Shown: positions 27,913 through 36,136 of the stretch, one piece after another | How positions within the stretch are numbered: position 1 is the stretch's first letter | Layout of the letters: the number at the start of each line of letters is the position of its first letter | Assembly (NCBI GenBank): GCA_021811625.1 | Contig: JAJZNU010000003.1 | Span: forward strand, 32,461-96,460 | From: a bacterium | GTDB taxonomy: Bacteria; Patescibacteriota; Saccharimonadia; Saccharimonadales; UBA4665 | Direction: 5' to 3' | Length of the DNA: 64,000 nucleotides | Notes under the pieces: model-generated | The model's database searches: none | Seen by the model: only the letters and a program-made list of their open reading frames with translations | What the model was told of the DNA's origin: nothing | Program-made: the position numbers and the translations under genes

Positions 27913-28377
27913 TTAAACTCTCCTAGCCTTCCTGGGTCGGACTCCGCCGTGAGGCGAACCGGTTACGTCGTTAAGTGAGTCGGCAAATATATTAAGGTTT
28001 TGCAGGGAACGAACCGCGGCGTCACGACCAAGACCGGTGCCTTTGAGAAAGATATCGACTTTGCTGAGGCCGTAAGTTTGCTTGGCGATCTGGCCGGCCT
28101 TGTCGGTCGCGACCTGAGCGGCATAGGCGGTACCTTTTTTAGAGCCTCTAAAACCGCATGCTCCGGAACTGGACCAGCTCAGTACGGCACCCTTTTGGTC
28201 GGTGAAGGTAACTATAGTGTTGTTGAACGTTGCCAGAACGTGCAACTGCCCGGCGGTAACGCTCCTCTTGGTTTTGCGTTTCTTAGAAGCCGGAGCGGCA
28301 CTCGTCGCCGAAACTTCTTCAGTAGTTTTCTTGACGACTTCTTCTGCCGGTTCCATAATCTTTTGCTCTTCAGCCAT
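27913..28377 (-). CDS. rpsK: Ribosomal protein uS11 with acidic N-terminal extension
   Basis: LHVLATFNNTIVTFTDQKGAVLSWSSSGACGFRGSKKGTAYAAQ. Confidence 0.97.
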   Translation of the reverse strand: MAEEQKIMEPAEEVVKKTTEEVSATSAAPASKKRKTKRSVTAGQLHVLATFNNTIVTFTDQKGAVLSWSSSGACGFRGSKKGTAYAAQVATDKAGQIAKQTYGLSKVDIFLKGTGLGRDAAVRSLQNLNIFADSLNDVTGSPHGGVRPRKARRV

Positions 28378-28417
28378 CTCTATACGCTCCTCGGGTGTGT
28401 ATTAGTCGAGTTTATAA

Positions 28418-28804
28418 TCATGTCTTTGACGCCACTTTCTTAGCCGTACCACCGACTGTCACCTTCTTACCCCGGCGAGTACGGGCATTAGTCTTAGTCC
28501 TTTGACCGCGACTCGGTAAATTAGCGGTATGACGGGCACCACGGTATGATTTGATATCCTTCAGCCTCTTGATATTCCCGGAGACGATGCGTTGCAGTTC
28601 TCCCTCGACAGTATATTTCTCGCTGATAACTTCCTGAATACGGGAAAGCTCTCCGTCGTTAAGGTCCTTGACCCTAACACTAGTCTCGACTTTAGCCTGA
28701 GACAGTATTTCTCGGCTGGTTTTCTCGCCGATCCCATATATATATGTCAATGCCACCCAGACTTGTTTTTCGTTAGGAATCGTTACGCCTGAAATGCGAG
28801 CCAT
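28418..28804 (-). CDS. rpsM: Ribosomal protein uS13
   Basis: MARISGVTIPNEKQVWVALTYIYGIG; SYRGARHTANLPSRGQRTKTNARTRRG. Confidence 0.98.
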   Translation of the reverse strand: MARISGVTIPNEKQVWVALTYIYGIGEKTSREILSQAKVETSVRVKDLNDGELSRIQEVISEKYTVEGELQRIVSGNIKRLKDIKSYRGARHTANLPSRGQRTKTNARTRRGKKVTVGGTAKKVASKT

Positions 28805-28813
28805 ATGCGTTTC

Positions 28814-28930
28814 TTACCCCTGCCTTTGTTTATGCTTAGGTTTAAATTTATTAATAATGTATACTCGTCCCTTACGGCGGACGACTTTATCATCGGGACT
28901 GATTTTTTTGACACTGGCACGAACTTTCAT
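28814..28930 (-). CDS. rpmJ: Ribosomal protein bL36, cysteine-free form
   Basis: Own translation (below ORF-track size): [38 protein letters not shown]. Confidence 0.95.
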   Translation of the reverse strand: MKVRASVKKISPDDKVVRRKGRVYIINKFKPKHKQRQG

Positions 28931-28997
28931 GAAATTAGTTCCTCTTTATATCCTTAGGACACCAATGATTACTCACCACTGCCCATACACCTGAAAT

Positions 28998-29219
28998 TTA
29001 TGATCTGCGATAGGTGATTCTTCCCTTCGAGAGATCGTAAGGGGTCAACTCGACCGTAACGCTGTCACCGGGGACAATGCGGATGTAATGTTTACGCATC
29101 TTGCCGGCAACGTGAGCTATAATCTTATGACCGTTTTCGAGTTCCACCCGAAACTGCGTGCCTGGTAAAGTTTCAGTCACGGTCCCGGTTAGCTCGATAA
29201 CTTCTTTACTCGCGGCCAT
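28998..29219 (-). CDS. infA: Translation initiation factor IF-1
   Basis: [73 protein letters not shown]. Confidence 0.98.
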   Translation of the reverse strand: MAASKEVIELTGTVTETLPGTQFRVELENGHKIIAHVAGKMRKHYIRIVPGDSVTVELTPYDLSKGRITYRRS

Positions 29220-29236
29220 ATTTATAACGTCAAGCC

Positions 29237-29266
29237 AGTATATCAAATATTACATCGTTATGTAAA
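29237..29266 (-). promoter_or_regulatory. Putative infA promoter TTTACA-18-TATACT overlapped by palindrome TTACAT-CGTT-ATGTAA
   Basis: -35 at 29266-29261, -10 at 29242-29237 (minus); palindrome 29250-29265. Confidence 0.6.
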
Positions 29267-29342
29267 GAGTTTTTATTTTTTTGTTGTCTAGTGTCTAGCG
29301 GAGAAAAGTTATAGCTAAACTAAGCCCTTGTCCCATTGCCTC

Positions 29343-29372
29343 TTGACAAATCTGATTCTCGTGGCGTATAAT
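29343..29372 (+). promoter_or_regulatory. Consensus promoter TTGACA-18-TATAAT
   Basis: TTGACA 29343-29348, TATAAT 29367-29372, upstream of the 29606 CDS. Confidence 0.75.
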
Positions 29373-29381
29373 CTAATGCAT

Positions 29382-29567
29382 CAACTACGGATTATCCGGT
29401 TGAAATCATTCATTAAATCGCTTGAGACAGTAATCATCTCGCGATTCACAGTATCCGCAGTTGGAACCTTGACATGACAGATTGTAAATAAGAGGGTTTA
29501 ACAGCAATTTGAGACCTGATGGAATGTTAATCGTAATGATATTAACGTAGCGTCTGGTCTCAAATTG
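29382..29567 (+). promoter_or_regulatory. Structured 5' leader with three hairpins
   Basis: Inverted repeats 29382-29402, 29416-29446, 29505-29516/29556-29567 (12-bp perfect arms). Confidence 0.6.
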
Positions 29568-29605
29568 GGATCGTGGCGAAAGCCAAGTCTTAGAAAGGGG
29601 CAAAT

Positions 29606-30412
29606 ATGCTCCGAATAATTCTGCGACGGCTTGCCGCCGCATTAGCTTGCTTTACCCTCCTAATAGCAATCTCGACAACCATCAACGCCTATGGGCAAAC
29701 GCTGCAGGCTAACCACACTGTTGTGTGGGTATATTCTGCCAAGACGCCCTATGGTGTTAACGATGGCAAGATTGCAATAGTTGGCGACTCCCAGTCGGTG
29801 TTAGTCATGACATCCGCTCAGGCTCTTGTTCACCCAAAAGGCGTACAGGTCGACCCAACTTGTGTGTTGGTGTCGTCAATTGTCTACTACGCAAACGGCA
29901 AGACGCTTGCAATGACGGCGGAAACAGGATTTGAATCACACAATCCTCCCCCACCCTACCCGGACACTATCGTTGGGGTGAAAGCTAGTGCGTATTGTTC
30001 CGACCTAGTCCCGCTCACCAGCGATATAAAAGCCGCTCCTATGAGTCACGTGGCCGTAACAGGATTACTGACCGACTCCATGGAAGGACCGTCGAAAGTC
30101 AACCTCACTTACCGGGGTAGTACCCTAGTAGGTATCCGATCCAGCCAGGACTTTGTGGATAGATACGACCATAAGGTTGAGGTGACAGTATCGGCGTCGG
30201 TTGCGTATACGCTTCCGAAGTTTGATCACGCATCCCATCCATATTGGACGGGAACGTTAGCTATCGATGACCCGATTCTAGGAGGAAGGCTTATCCTCTC
30301 CAAGATAGTGATAATAGCCTCCAACTCCCAACAATCGGTCGTCAGCTTCTATGCTAACATGTCACGAAAAGGCCATTGTGGTACTGTGACGGTTTCGTGG
30401 TTTTTCACATAG
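29606..30412 (+). CDS. Secreted protein of unknown function
   Basis: SD AAAGGGG; signal peptide MLRIILRRLAAALACFTLLIAISTTINAYG; no family recognised. Confidence 0.7.
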   Translation: MLRIILRRLAAALACFTLLIAISTTINAYGQTLQANHTVVWVYSAKTPYGVNDGKIAIVGDSQSVLVMTSAQALVHPKGVQVDPTCVLVSSIVYYANGKTLAMTAETGFESHNPPPPYPDTIVGVKASAYCSDLVPLTSDIKAAPMSHVAVTGLLTDSMEGPSKVNLTYRGSTLVGIRSSQDFVDRYDHKVEVTVSASVAYTLPKFDHASHPYWTGTLAIDDPILGGRLILSKIVIIASNSQQSVVSFYANMSRKGHCGTVTVSWFFT

Positions 30413-30642
30413 CAGCTCAGTGGCCGCTACACGAGTCGTAGTAGCACGTTTCTTGTCGTGAGGATACGGCCCGGTGGACTTTCTTGAGCGCGTATTGGGC
30501 TCTCTACCACCGGGCCATGTGTCCAAACAATCTGTCGTGTCAAAAAATCATTTAGATATTCTTAGTTAATCTACTGTTGAAAAACTTATTACATTTGATA
30601 TTCTATTATATGTACTCATAATGCTAATGCTATTTAGGCGGT

Positions 30643-30648
30643 TATAAT
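30643..30648 (+). promoter_or_regulatory. -10 TATAAT just upstream of ATG 30662
   Basis: TATAAT followed 14 nt later by ATG. Confidence 0.45.
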
Positions 30649-30661
30649 AAGGGTATAGTAA

Positions 30662-31234
30662 ATGATCGAACAGCAGACTAAAGACACACCCATATTCCCT
30701 TTGAGCCCTGATCAAAACAAACCTAGTAGATACACGCGCACAAGAAAAATTTACTTAAATTGGACTCATCATAAGAGAATCGCACTTGTTGTTTTCTTAC
30801 TAGCCGTCAGCGTTTTTGGAGCTTCTGTGTACTTCCTTCACAACTCGCCTACTCAGGTTAAAAATATACCTGAGAATAGTGTTTTATCTAAGGCCAATAT
30901 TGACCTGGCTAACAATCGACCGAACACAGCTATAGCTGTCATTCATAGTTCCAGCATAAACGACAAAAAAACATTACTACTACTTATAAACGCCTATACT
31001 AACACAAGGAACTACTCTAAAGCAGCCAGGTTATATAGCGAGTACATCCAAAGGTACGGTGCTTCTCTGGGATTGCTGTCAGCGACAGGGGATGCTTATG
31101 CCTTGGCGGGTAATAAAAAAAATGCTATTACGTACTTTCAAAAAGTTATCACTGATTACAAAAATTTGAATAGTCCACTCTCAAATGCTTATATAACATA
31201 TTACCAAGATCGTATAAAAGTGTTGCAGGGATGA
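30662..31234 (+). CDS. Membrane-anchored TPR-like protein
   Basis: TM RIALVVFLLAVSVFGASVYFL; repeats NIDLANNRPNTAIAVI..., GDAYALAGNKKNAITYFQKVI. Confidence 0.75.
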   Translation: MIEQQTKDTPIFPLSPDQNKPSRYTRTRKIYLNWTHHKRIALVVFLLAVSVFGASVYFLHNSPTQVKNIPENSVLSKANIDLANNRPNTAIAVIHSSSINDKKTLLLLINAYTNTRNYSKAARLYSEYIQRYGASLGLLSATGDAYALAGNKKNAITYFQKVITDYKNLNSPLSNAYITYYQDRIKVLQG

Positions 31235-31241
31235 TTTCAGA

Positions 31242-34200
31242 ATGAGTTTATTCCGAAATTCATATATAGGCAAAACTCTTCGTAGACGTTCAATTGTATA
31301 TGTGATCAGTGGTTTTTCACTTCTAACCGTAGTAATGCTAGTGGGTGGATCGCCGTCAAAAACATATGCCGCATATGGTTCCATGCAAGACTATGGATAT
31401 TTTTATGGTAATCAGCAAACATCTCTTGCTGATTTTGTACTACCGGCGATATACGACGGAAACGCATATGCCTTACCCGACAATGTTGACAACCCTAGCA
31501 GTAATACAAGCTCAATGCAAACTGCACAGGCATTCGAACAGTTTATCGAGTCTTACTACAACCAAACAAACAGTGCCCTAAATCAGGCTAACATCACTAA
31601 CCCGGGATATACACAACAAGGTCGAGTCGGAGCTGCATATATAATATTGACCATGTTGCCCAACATAACTCCTGGCAGCGTTTCTGTTAGTGCGGTAGGA
31701 ACGGGTAACTATATTCCACAATGGGTGAGTTTGGTTAACTACTATGCTTCTAACGGTCTTGTAATATGGGGTGCTTCACTCCAACAACCATCAGGAGGGG
31801 TCTGTAGAAACACTGCCTACCAGCAAGATTATCACGATGTGGAAGATTTAAACCTGTGTGACTATAGTGGACACCACGGAATTGCATTCTTGGACCCAAC
31901 CAATCCTACAATACAGGATTACGAAATCAAGCAAAGCTGCGGTAATCCCGTAGGCAACTTACAGCTCCCTCCGCCGCCCACTCCATCTATCAGCCTAACT
32001 GCCGGTGGTGTTTGCACCACTAATCCTAATGGACAGCTTACTTTTCAGGCAACTGGCTATAATACCGGTGATAATGTAACTGTTACCTACAGTAGCTTAC
32101 CAACTGGACAGAGTGGCTCACAGTCTAGTAGTAGCGGACCCCCATTTGGGGGGAGTTTTAACGTCACGGCTTCAGTATCGACTACATTTACGATAACAGC
32201 GACAGACAATGTGACTAGTGCCACAGCAACGAAAACAGTGAATTTAAGCTGTGGCACACCATCTTACGTCAATAATAACTATATAACTGATTCAAGTGGT
32301 AATAAAACAACGGCAACGCAAACAGTTACACCAGGAACTGGAAGGACTGTGTACTTTTATCTAACTGATGTTGGTACAGCAAACGGCACGGCAAACTGGA
32401 ATGCGATTATGTCTTCAGCTACTCCATCCGATTTCACTTTTAATGGTAATTGTGGGCCCAGTTGCGGTTCCAGCCCTCTAACTGTTGGTGGCGGCCAAAC
32501 GCTGGTTTACGCTGCAGGAGTTAATGTAACATCGAATGCAAGTACCGGCGATAGTGCTTGTTTCTATCTAACATGGAATGGAGGAAATGGTTCAGGTAAC
32601 GAAGTTTGCATGGTGGTCAGTAGTAGCCCTAATCAGTGTAACCCTGCTTACTCAAACGATAACTACGTAGGTGACGGTAGCGGGAATAAGACCACGGCTA
32701 CGCAGTATTTAGCTCCCGGACAGTCTAGACAATTATGGTTCTATCTAAGCGATAACGGCTGTGCACCCGGAACGGTATCTAGTTGGACTGCTCATATGGT
32801 GGCGTCGCCTGGGGCAGCACCTGTAAACTTTAGAGATTACCCAGGAGGCCCTACAAGCTTTAATGTGGACAGTGGATACAAATCCGGAATACCTTCCACG
32901 GAAGGGAATCCACCACCTAACCCACTTTACCATTTCGGAACCGTTAACATACCGTCGTCTGACACTTCGGCCAATAATGGCGATTCTTATTGTTTCTATT
33001 TACTGTGGCAGAATAACGGTAGCCAACAGAATGGTAGCAACAAGGAAGTTTGTATCGTTGTGAGCACAAACTCTCATAGTCAGGTAACCATAACTGGATA
33101 TGTTCACGAAAATGGTGCTCCGTTGAACGGTATGAATGTATCGGCATGTGACTCCGGACACGGCGGGACCTGCTCGACAAGTAATACCACTGGCGTTCGA
33201 GGAAACTACAGTCTGACATTGAATGTTGGCACCAAGTACTTCATTATGGTTACGAATGGTCCGCCGACATCAGGTGTAGGGGCTGATACTTTGACTTTAA
33301 ACAACAATCTTTCGTCCTACTGGCATTCGGATAGCGTTTTTGGTAAGGAATACCTCATTGATCCGGTCCAGAGTAGCACAGGAGGGAACCCTACACCAAC
33401 AGGCGGATGGAATTTTGACTACACCTCTCCGGGACACACTCCCACCGGCGGTAATAATCCTACAACTTTGAGTTGCAGTGTTGCTGGATTTACTCAGAGC
33501 AATACCGGCAAAGCTAGTGCGCCAGCCTCTTATACTGACACTTATAATGTAACTTATATCGATGAAGCTACTAATAATGTAGTACCGAGTTCAGACACGC
33601 ACTCCTACAAGTGGCAATACATTCCGGGTACCGGATGGTTCAATGGCAGTCTCACTTATCCCTCTACGAAAACTGTAAATGCGACATTTACGGGCATTAC
33701 GGTTAAATATCAGTTCTCAACTTCCCCTGGACCGAACGGCACCGTTTCGACCTCCTCACCGACCGTAGACGGCAACGGGAACGAGGACGTTTACTTTACT
33801 GCCGGCGCCTATTATGGCTACGATAGCACTACATTTAGCGCCACCGCCAACTACACCGACACACAGTATCCAACGGTATATATTTCCGATAGCAATAGTA
33901 AGCCAACCACCACCCCGACAGTGTCGCCGGTCACCGGTACACCGTCACAAAACGCCACTATAACATTGAGTGGCTACCCGGGGACTACACTACCCCCCTG
34001 CGTGGTCAATACCATTACCCCTTCCTCTGCTATTTGTAATCCTCTGTACACGTCTCCTGGCGGATATATCGGCACCGGTAGATCGTTTACTATGAGCGCA
34101 GGAGAGAGTGGTTACCAAATCGGACCCGATGGCATGTCACCACCGAGCTCCGCTCTGGGCGATCATTACATTGTATCGTTTAGTGGCCCCGGAAACGTCA

Positions 34201-35327
34201 CTCCTAACAGTGGAGATGTTATCAACTCTACGACTTATAGTGGAGGGGTAATCACGTATACAAATAGTGAAGTTGCTGATACGCCAGGTACATATACCGT
34301 TACATGGACGTTTAGCGGGAATGGTATTTACTATGACGGAACACCCGGTGACCCGCAACAATCACCACCTACTTGCTCTGGTACGTTCACTGTCGCGAAT
34401 CAGCCATACGTAAGCGTTATCGGCGGTGATGTTCTGGCCGGGAGCGGCATTGAGCCAACCTGCAATTCTAATGCCAGCGCTTTTATTTCGACATGGAACA
34501 ATAACGACTTTTCAGGTATGGATGCTTTAGGATTTAATGCCGGGGCCGGCACCGAATATGCTGCGGAAGCAATGAGTACCATAGATGGATTTGCTACAGA
34601 CCAGTCCCCCGCCTCGGGGCCGGCAGGTAATACGCTAACCTTCGCTAACAGCGGAAGTATACCGCCTAATACAGATTTTCCATCAGGAGGGTCATTCGGC
34701 ACGGTGCCGTGTTCGTATGACTATTACGGGCAGAACAGTAGCATCGCAAACGGCTCGATTGGACCCTACTACGGAAACTTAAGTTCATACGGCTCCCCGG
34801 GAGAGTACCAACTCCTGGGTACTCAGACCTATTCCGCTACGAATCTCTATAGCGGCCAACAGCTTATTCTGTATATCCAGGGAGACGTCTACTTAACCGG
34901 AAATATAACCTATCCAACGGGAGGTCCGAGCCCTAACAAGATGACCTCGCTCCACATGATTGTCCAGGGTAATATATATATCGCACCCAACGTAACCGAG
35001 CTCGACGGTGTCTATGTCGCCGAGCAAAACCCATCTACCGGGCAAGGTGGCACGATTTATACCTGTAGCTTTGATGGTTCTTTCCCCGGTACTTCGACTT
35101 GCGATAGTCAACTTTCAGTCGGTAGCCAGTCGACAGGAGTCGGCGGAAGCTTCGTAGCCAATACGATCAAGTTCTGGCGAACGTATGGCACTATGGCAAG
35201 CGGCTCCACCGTCCCTCACTCTCCAGCGGAGGTCTTTTACTACACGCCATACCTGTGGCTATCGAGGCCCGTAACCCCCATGGCCAATACCTACGATGCC
35301 GTGTCGAACCTGCCGCCTGTCCTTTAA
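31242..35327 (+). CDS. Giant secreted/surface protein, 1361 aa, with internal repeats and carboxypeptidase-regulatory-like domain
   Basis: N-terminal TM/signal (SIVYVISGFSLLTVVMLVGG...TYAAYG); Ser/Thr/Gly/Asn-rich; two diverged repeats; VTITGYVHENGAPLNGMNVSAC. Confidence 0.85.
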   Translation: MSLFRNSYIGKTLRRRSIVYVISGFSLLTVVMLVGGSPSKTYAAYGSMQDYGYFYGNQQTSLADFVLPAIYDGNAYALPDNVDNPSSNTSSMQTAQAFEQFIESYYNQTNSALNQANITNPGYTQQGRVGAAYIILTMLPNITPGSVSVSAVGTGNYIPQWVSLVNYYASNGLVIWGASLQQPSGGVCRNTAYQQDYHDVEDLNLCDYSGHHGIAFLDPTNPTIQDYEIKQSCGNPVGNLQLPPPPTPSISLTAGGVCTTNPNGQLTFQATGYNTGDNVTVTYSSLPTGQSGSQSSSSGPPFGGSFNVTASVSTTFTITATDNVTSATATKTVNLSCGTPSYVNNNYITDSSGNKTTATQTVTPGTGRTVYFYLTDVGTANGTANWNAIMSSATPSDFTFNGNCGPSCGSSPLTVGGGQTLVYAAGVNVTSNASTGDSACFYLTWNGGNGSGNEVCMVVSSSPNQCNPAYSNDNYVGDGSGNKTTATQYLAPGQSRQLWFYLSDNGCAPGTVSSWTAHMVASPGAAPVNFRDYPGGPTSFNVDSGYKSGIPSTEGNPPPNPLYHFGTVNIPSSDTSANNGDSYCFYLLWQNNGSQQNGSNKEVCIVVSTNSHSQVTITGYVHENGAPLNGMNVSACDSGHGGTCSTSNTTGVRGNYSLTLNVGTKYFIMVTNGPPTSGVGADTLTLNNNLSSYWHSDSVFGKEYLIDPVQSSTGGNPTPTGGWNFDYTSPGHTPTGGNNPTTLSCSVAGFTQSNTGKASAPASYTDTYNVTYIDEATNNVVPSSDTHSYKWQYIPGTGWFNGSLTYPSTKTVNATFTGITVKYQFSTSPGPNGTVSTSSPTVDGNGNEDVYFTAGAYYGYDSTTFSATANYTDTQYPTVYISDSNSKPTTTPTVSPVTGTPSQNATITLSGYPGTTLPPCVVNTITPSSAICNPLYTSPGGYIGTGRSFTMSAGESGYQIGPDGMSPPSSALGDHYIVSFSGPGNVTPNSGDVINSTTYSGGVITYTNSEVADTPGTYTVTWTFSGNGIYYDGTPGDPQQSPPTCSGTFTVANQPYVSVIGGDVLAGSGIEPTCNSNASAFISTWNNNDFSGMDALGFNAGAGTEYAAEAMSTIDGFATDQSPASGPAGNTLTFANSGSIPPNTDFPSGGSFGTVPCSYDYYGQNSSIANGSIGPYYGNLSSYGSPGEYQLLGTQTYSATNLYSGQQLILYIQGDVYLTGNITYPTGGPSPNKMTSLHMIVQGNIYIAPNVTELDGVYVAEQNPSTGQGGTIYTCSFDGSFPGTSTCDSQLSVGSQSTGVGGSFVANTIKFWRTYGTMASGSTVPHSPAEVFYYTPYLWLSRPVTPMANTYDAVSNLPPVL
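32250..33069 (+). repeat. Two diverged tandem domain repeats within the giant surface protein
   Basis: CGTPSYVNNNYITDSSGNKTTATQTVTPG...GDSACFYLTWNG..NEVCMVVSSS vs CNPAYSNDNYVGDGSGNKTTATQYLAPG...GDSYCFYLLWQN..KEVCIVVSTN. Confidence 0.8.
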
Positions 35328-35466
35328 GAAGTTTAGGTAACTTATCTTTCGATACCAATATAACGCTCTTCGTGCACTACTAATTAACCTAGGCTGAATG
35401 GTACTATTGACTGTTAAAGACCGCTTATGGTTAACTTAACTTGTTCAAGCAAGCAAAGGATGTAAT

Positions 35467-36066
35467 ATGGATGATAAAAACCCAAACACCAATCAGGAAA
35501 ACGTAGAAACACCAAACAACCCCACGCCAACCGTGTTCTCCTCATCGACGCCGCCCTCAAGAGGATTGGCCTCCAAGAAGCCCCTTATCATTAGCAGTGG
35601 CGTGCTCATACTACTAATAATACTGGCCTTGGTTCTGACGCTTACCCACAAAACTAGTACTAAACCGGTTGCCAATAGCGCTTCGACCAAGAAATCATTA
35701 ATCACCTCTAACAGCGGTCTAGCGGTTATCAACGCGGTATCGATGATGGATTTTTACACTAAGACCATCAGCAACGACATTACAAGTCCTTCAATCAACC
35801 CGAACATCGGAGGCCAAGCCGCTAAACCTTCCGCCATGCAACCGGATTGCAACAAATTACAGCAAGCGCTTACTGCGGATCAATCCTTAAAGCCGGATAC
35901 TGCCCAGAACACCCAAACGTATTCATTGTTCTTAGCCGACGCCAAGCAAGTCGTAACCGAATGTAACGCCGCCGTGAGTGCTAATCTTAGCAGCGCGACA
36001 ACGACTCAACTGCAGACCGATATTTCAAACATGGGTAATCAAGGAGATCTGGTCAGTGCCAATTAG
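35467..36066 (+). CDS. Single-TM membrane protein of unknown function
   Basis: TM KKPLIISSGVLILLIILALVLTLTHK; SD AAGGATG. Confidence 0.65.
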   Translation: MDDKNPNTNQENVETPNNPTPTVFSSSTPPSRGLASKKPLIISSGVLILLIILALVLTLTHKTSTKPVANSASTKKSLITSNSGLAVINAVSMMDFYTKTISNDITSPSINPNIGGQAAKPSAMQPDCNKLQQALTADQSLKPDTAQNTQTYSLFLADAKQVVTECNAAVSANLSSATTTQLQTDISNMGNQGDLVSAN

Positions 36067-36136
36067 GACGGTTCGATTTCTCTCTCTATATTGATCAGCA
36101 GCATAAGATTGTGTCTAGTCGATAAAAAGTAGTATG

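Noticed and set aside
29406-29642. 78-aa minus-strand ORF in the infA upstream gap
   Set aside because: Lies across the hairpin-rich leader and overlaps the start of the 29606 gene; no SD or recognisable domain.
29291-36118. 8-bp direct repeat GTGTCTAG at 29291-29298 and 36111-36118 flanking the secreted-protein block
   Set aside because: Resembles a target-site duplication, but an 8-mer match between two ~100-bp windows is not rare by chance and there is no transposase or terminal inverted repeat.
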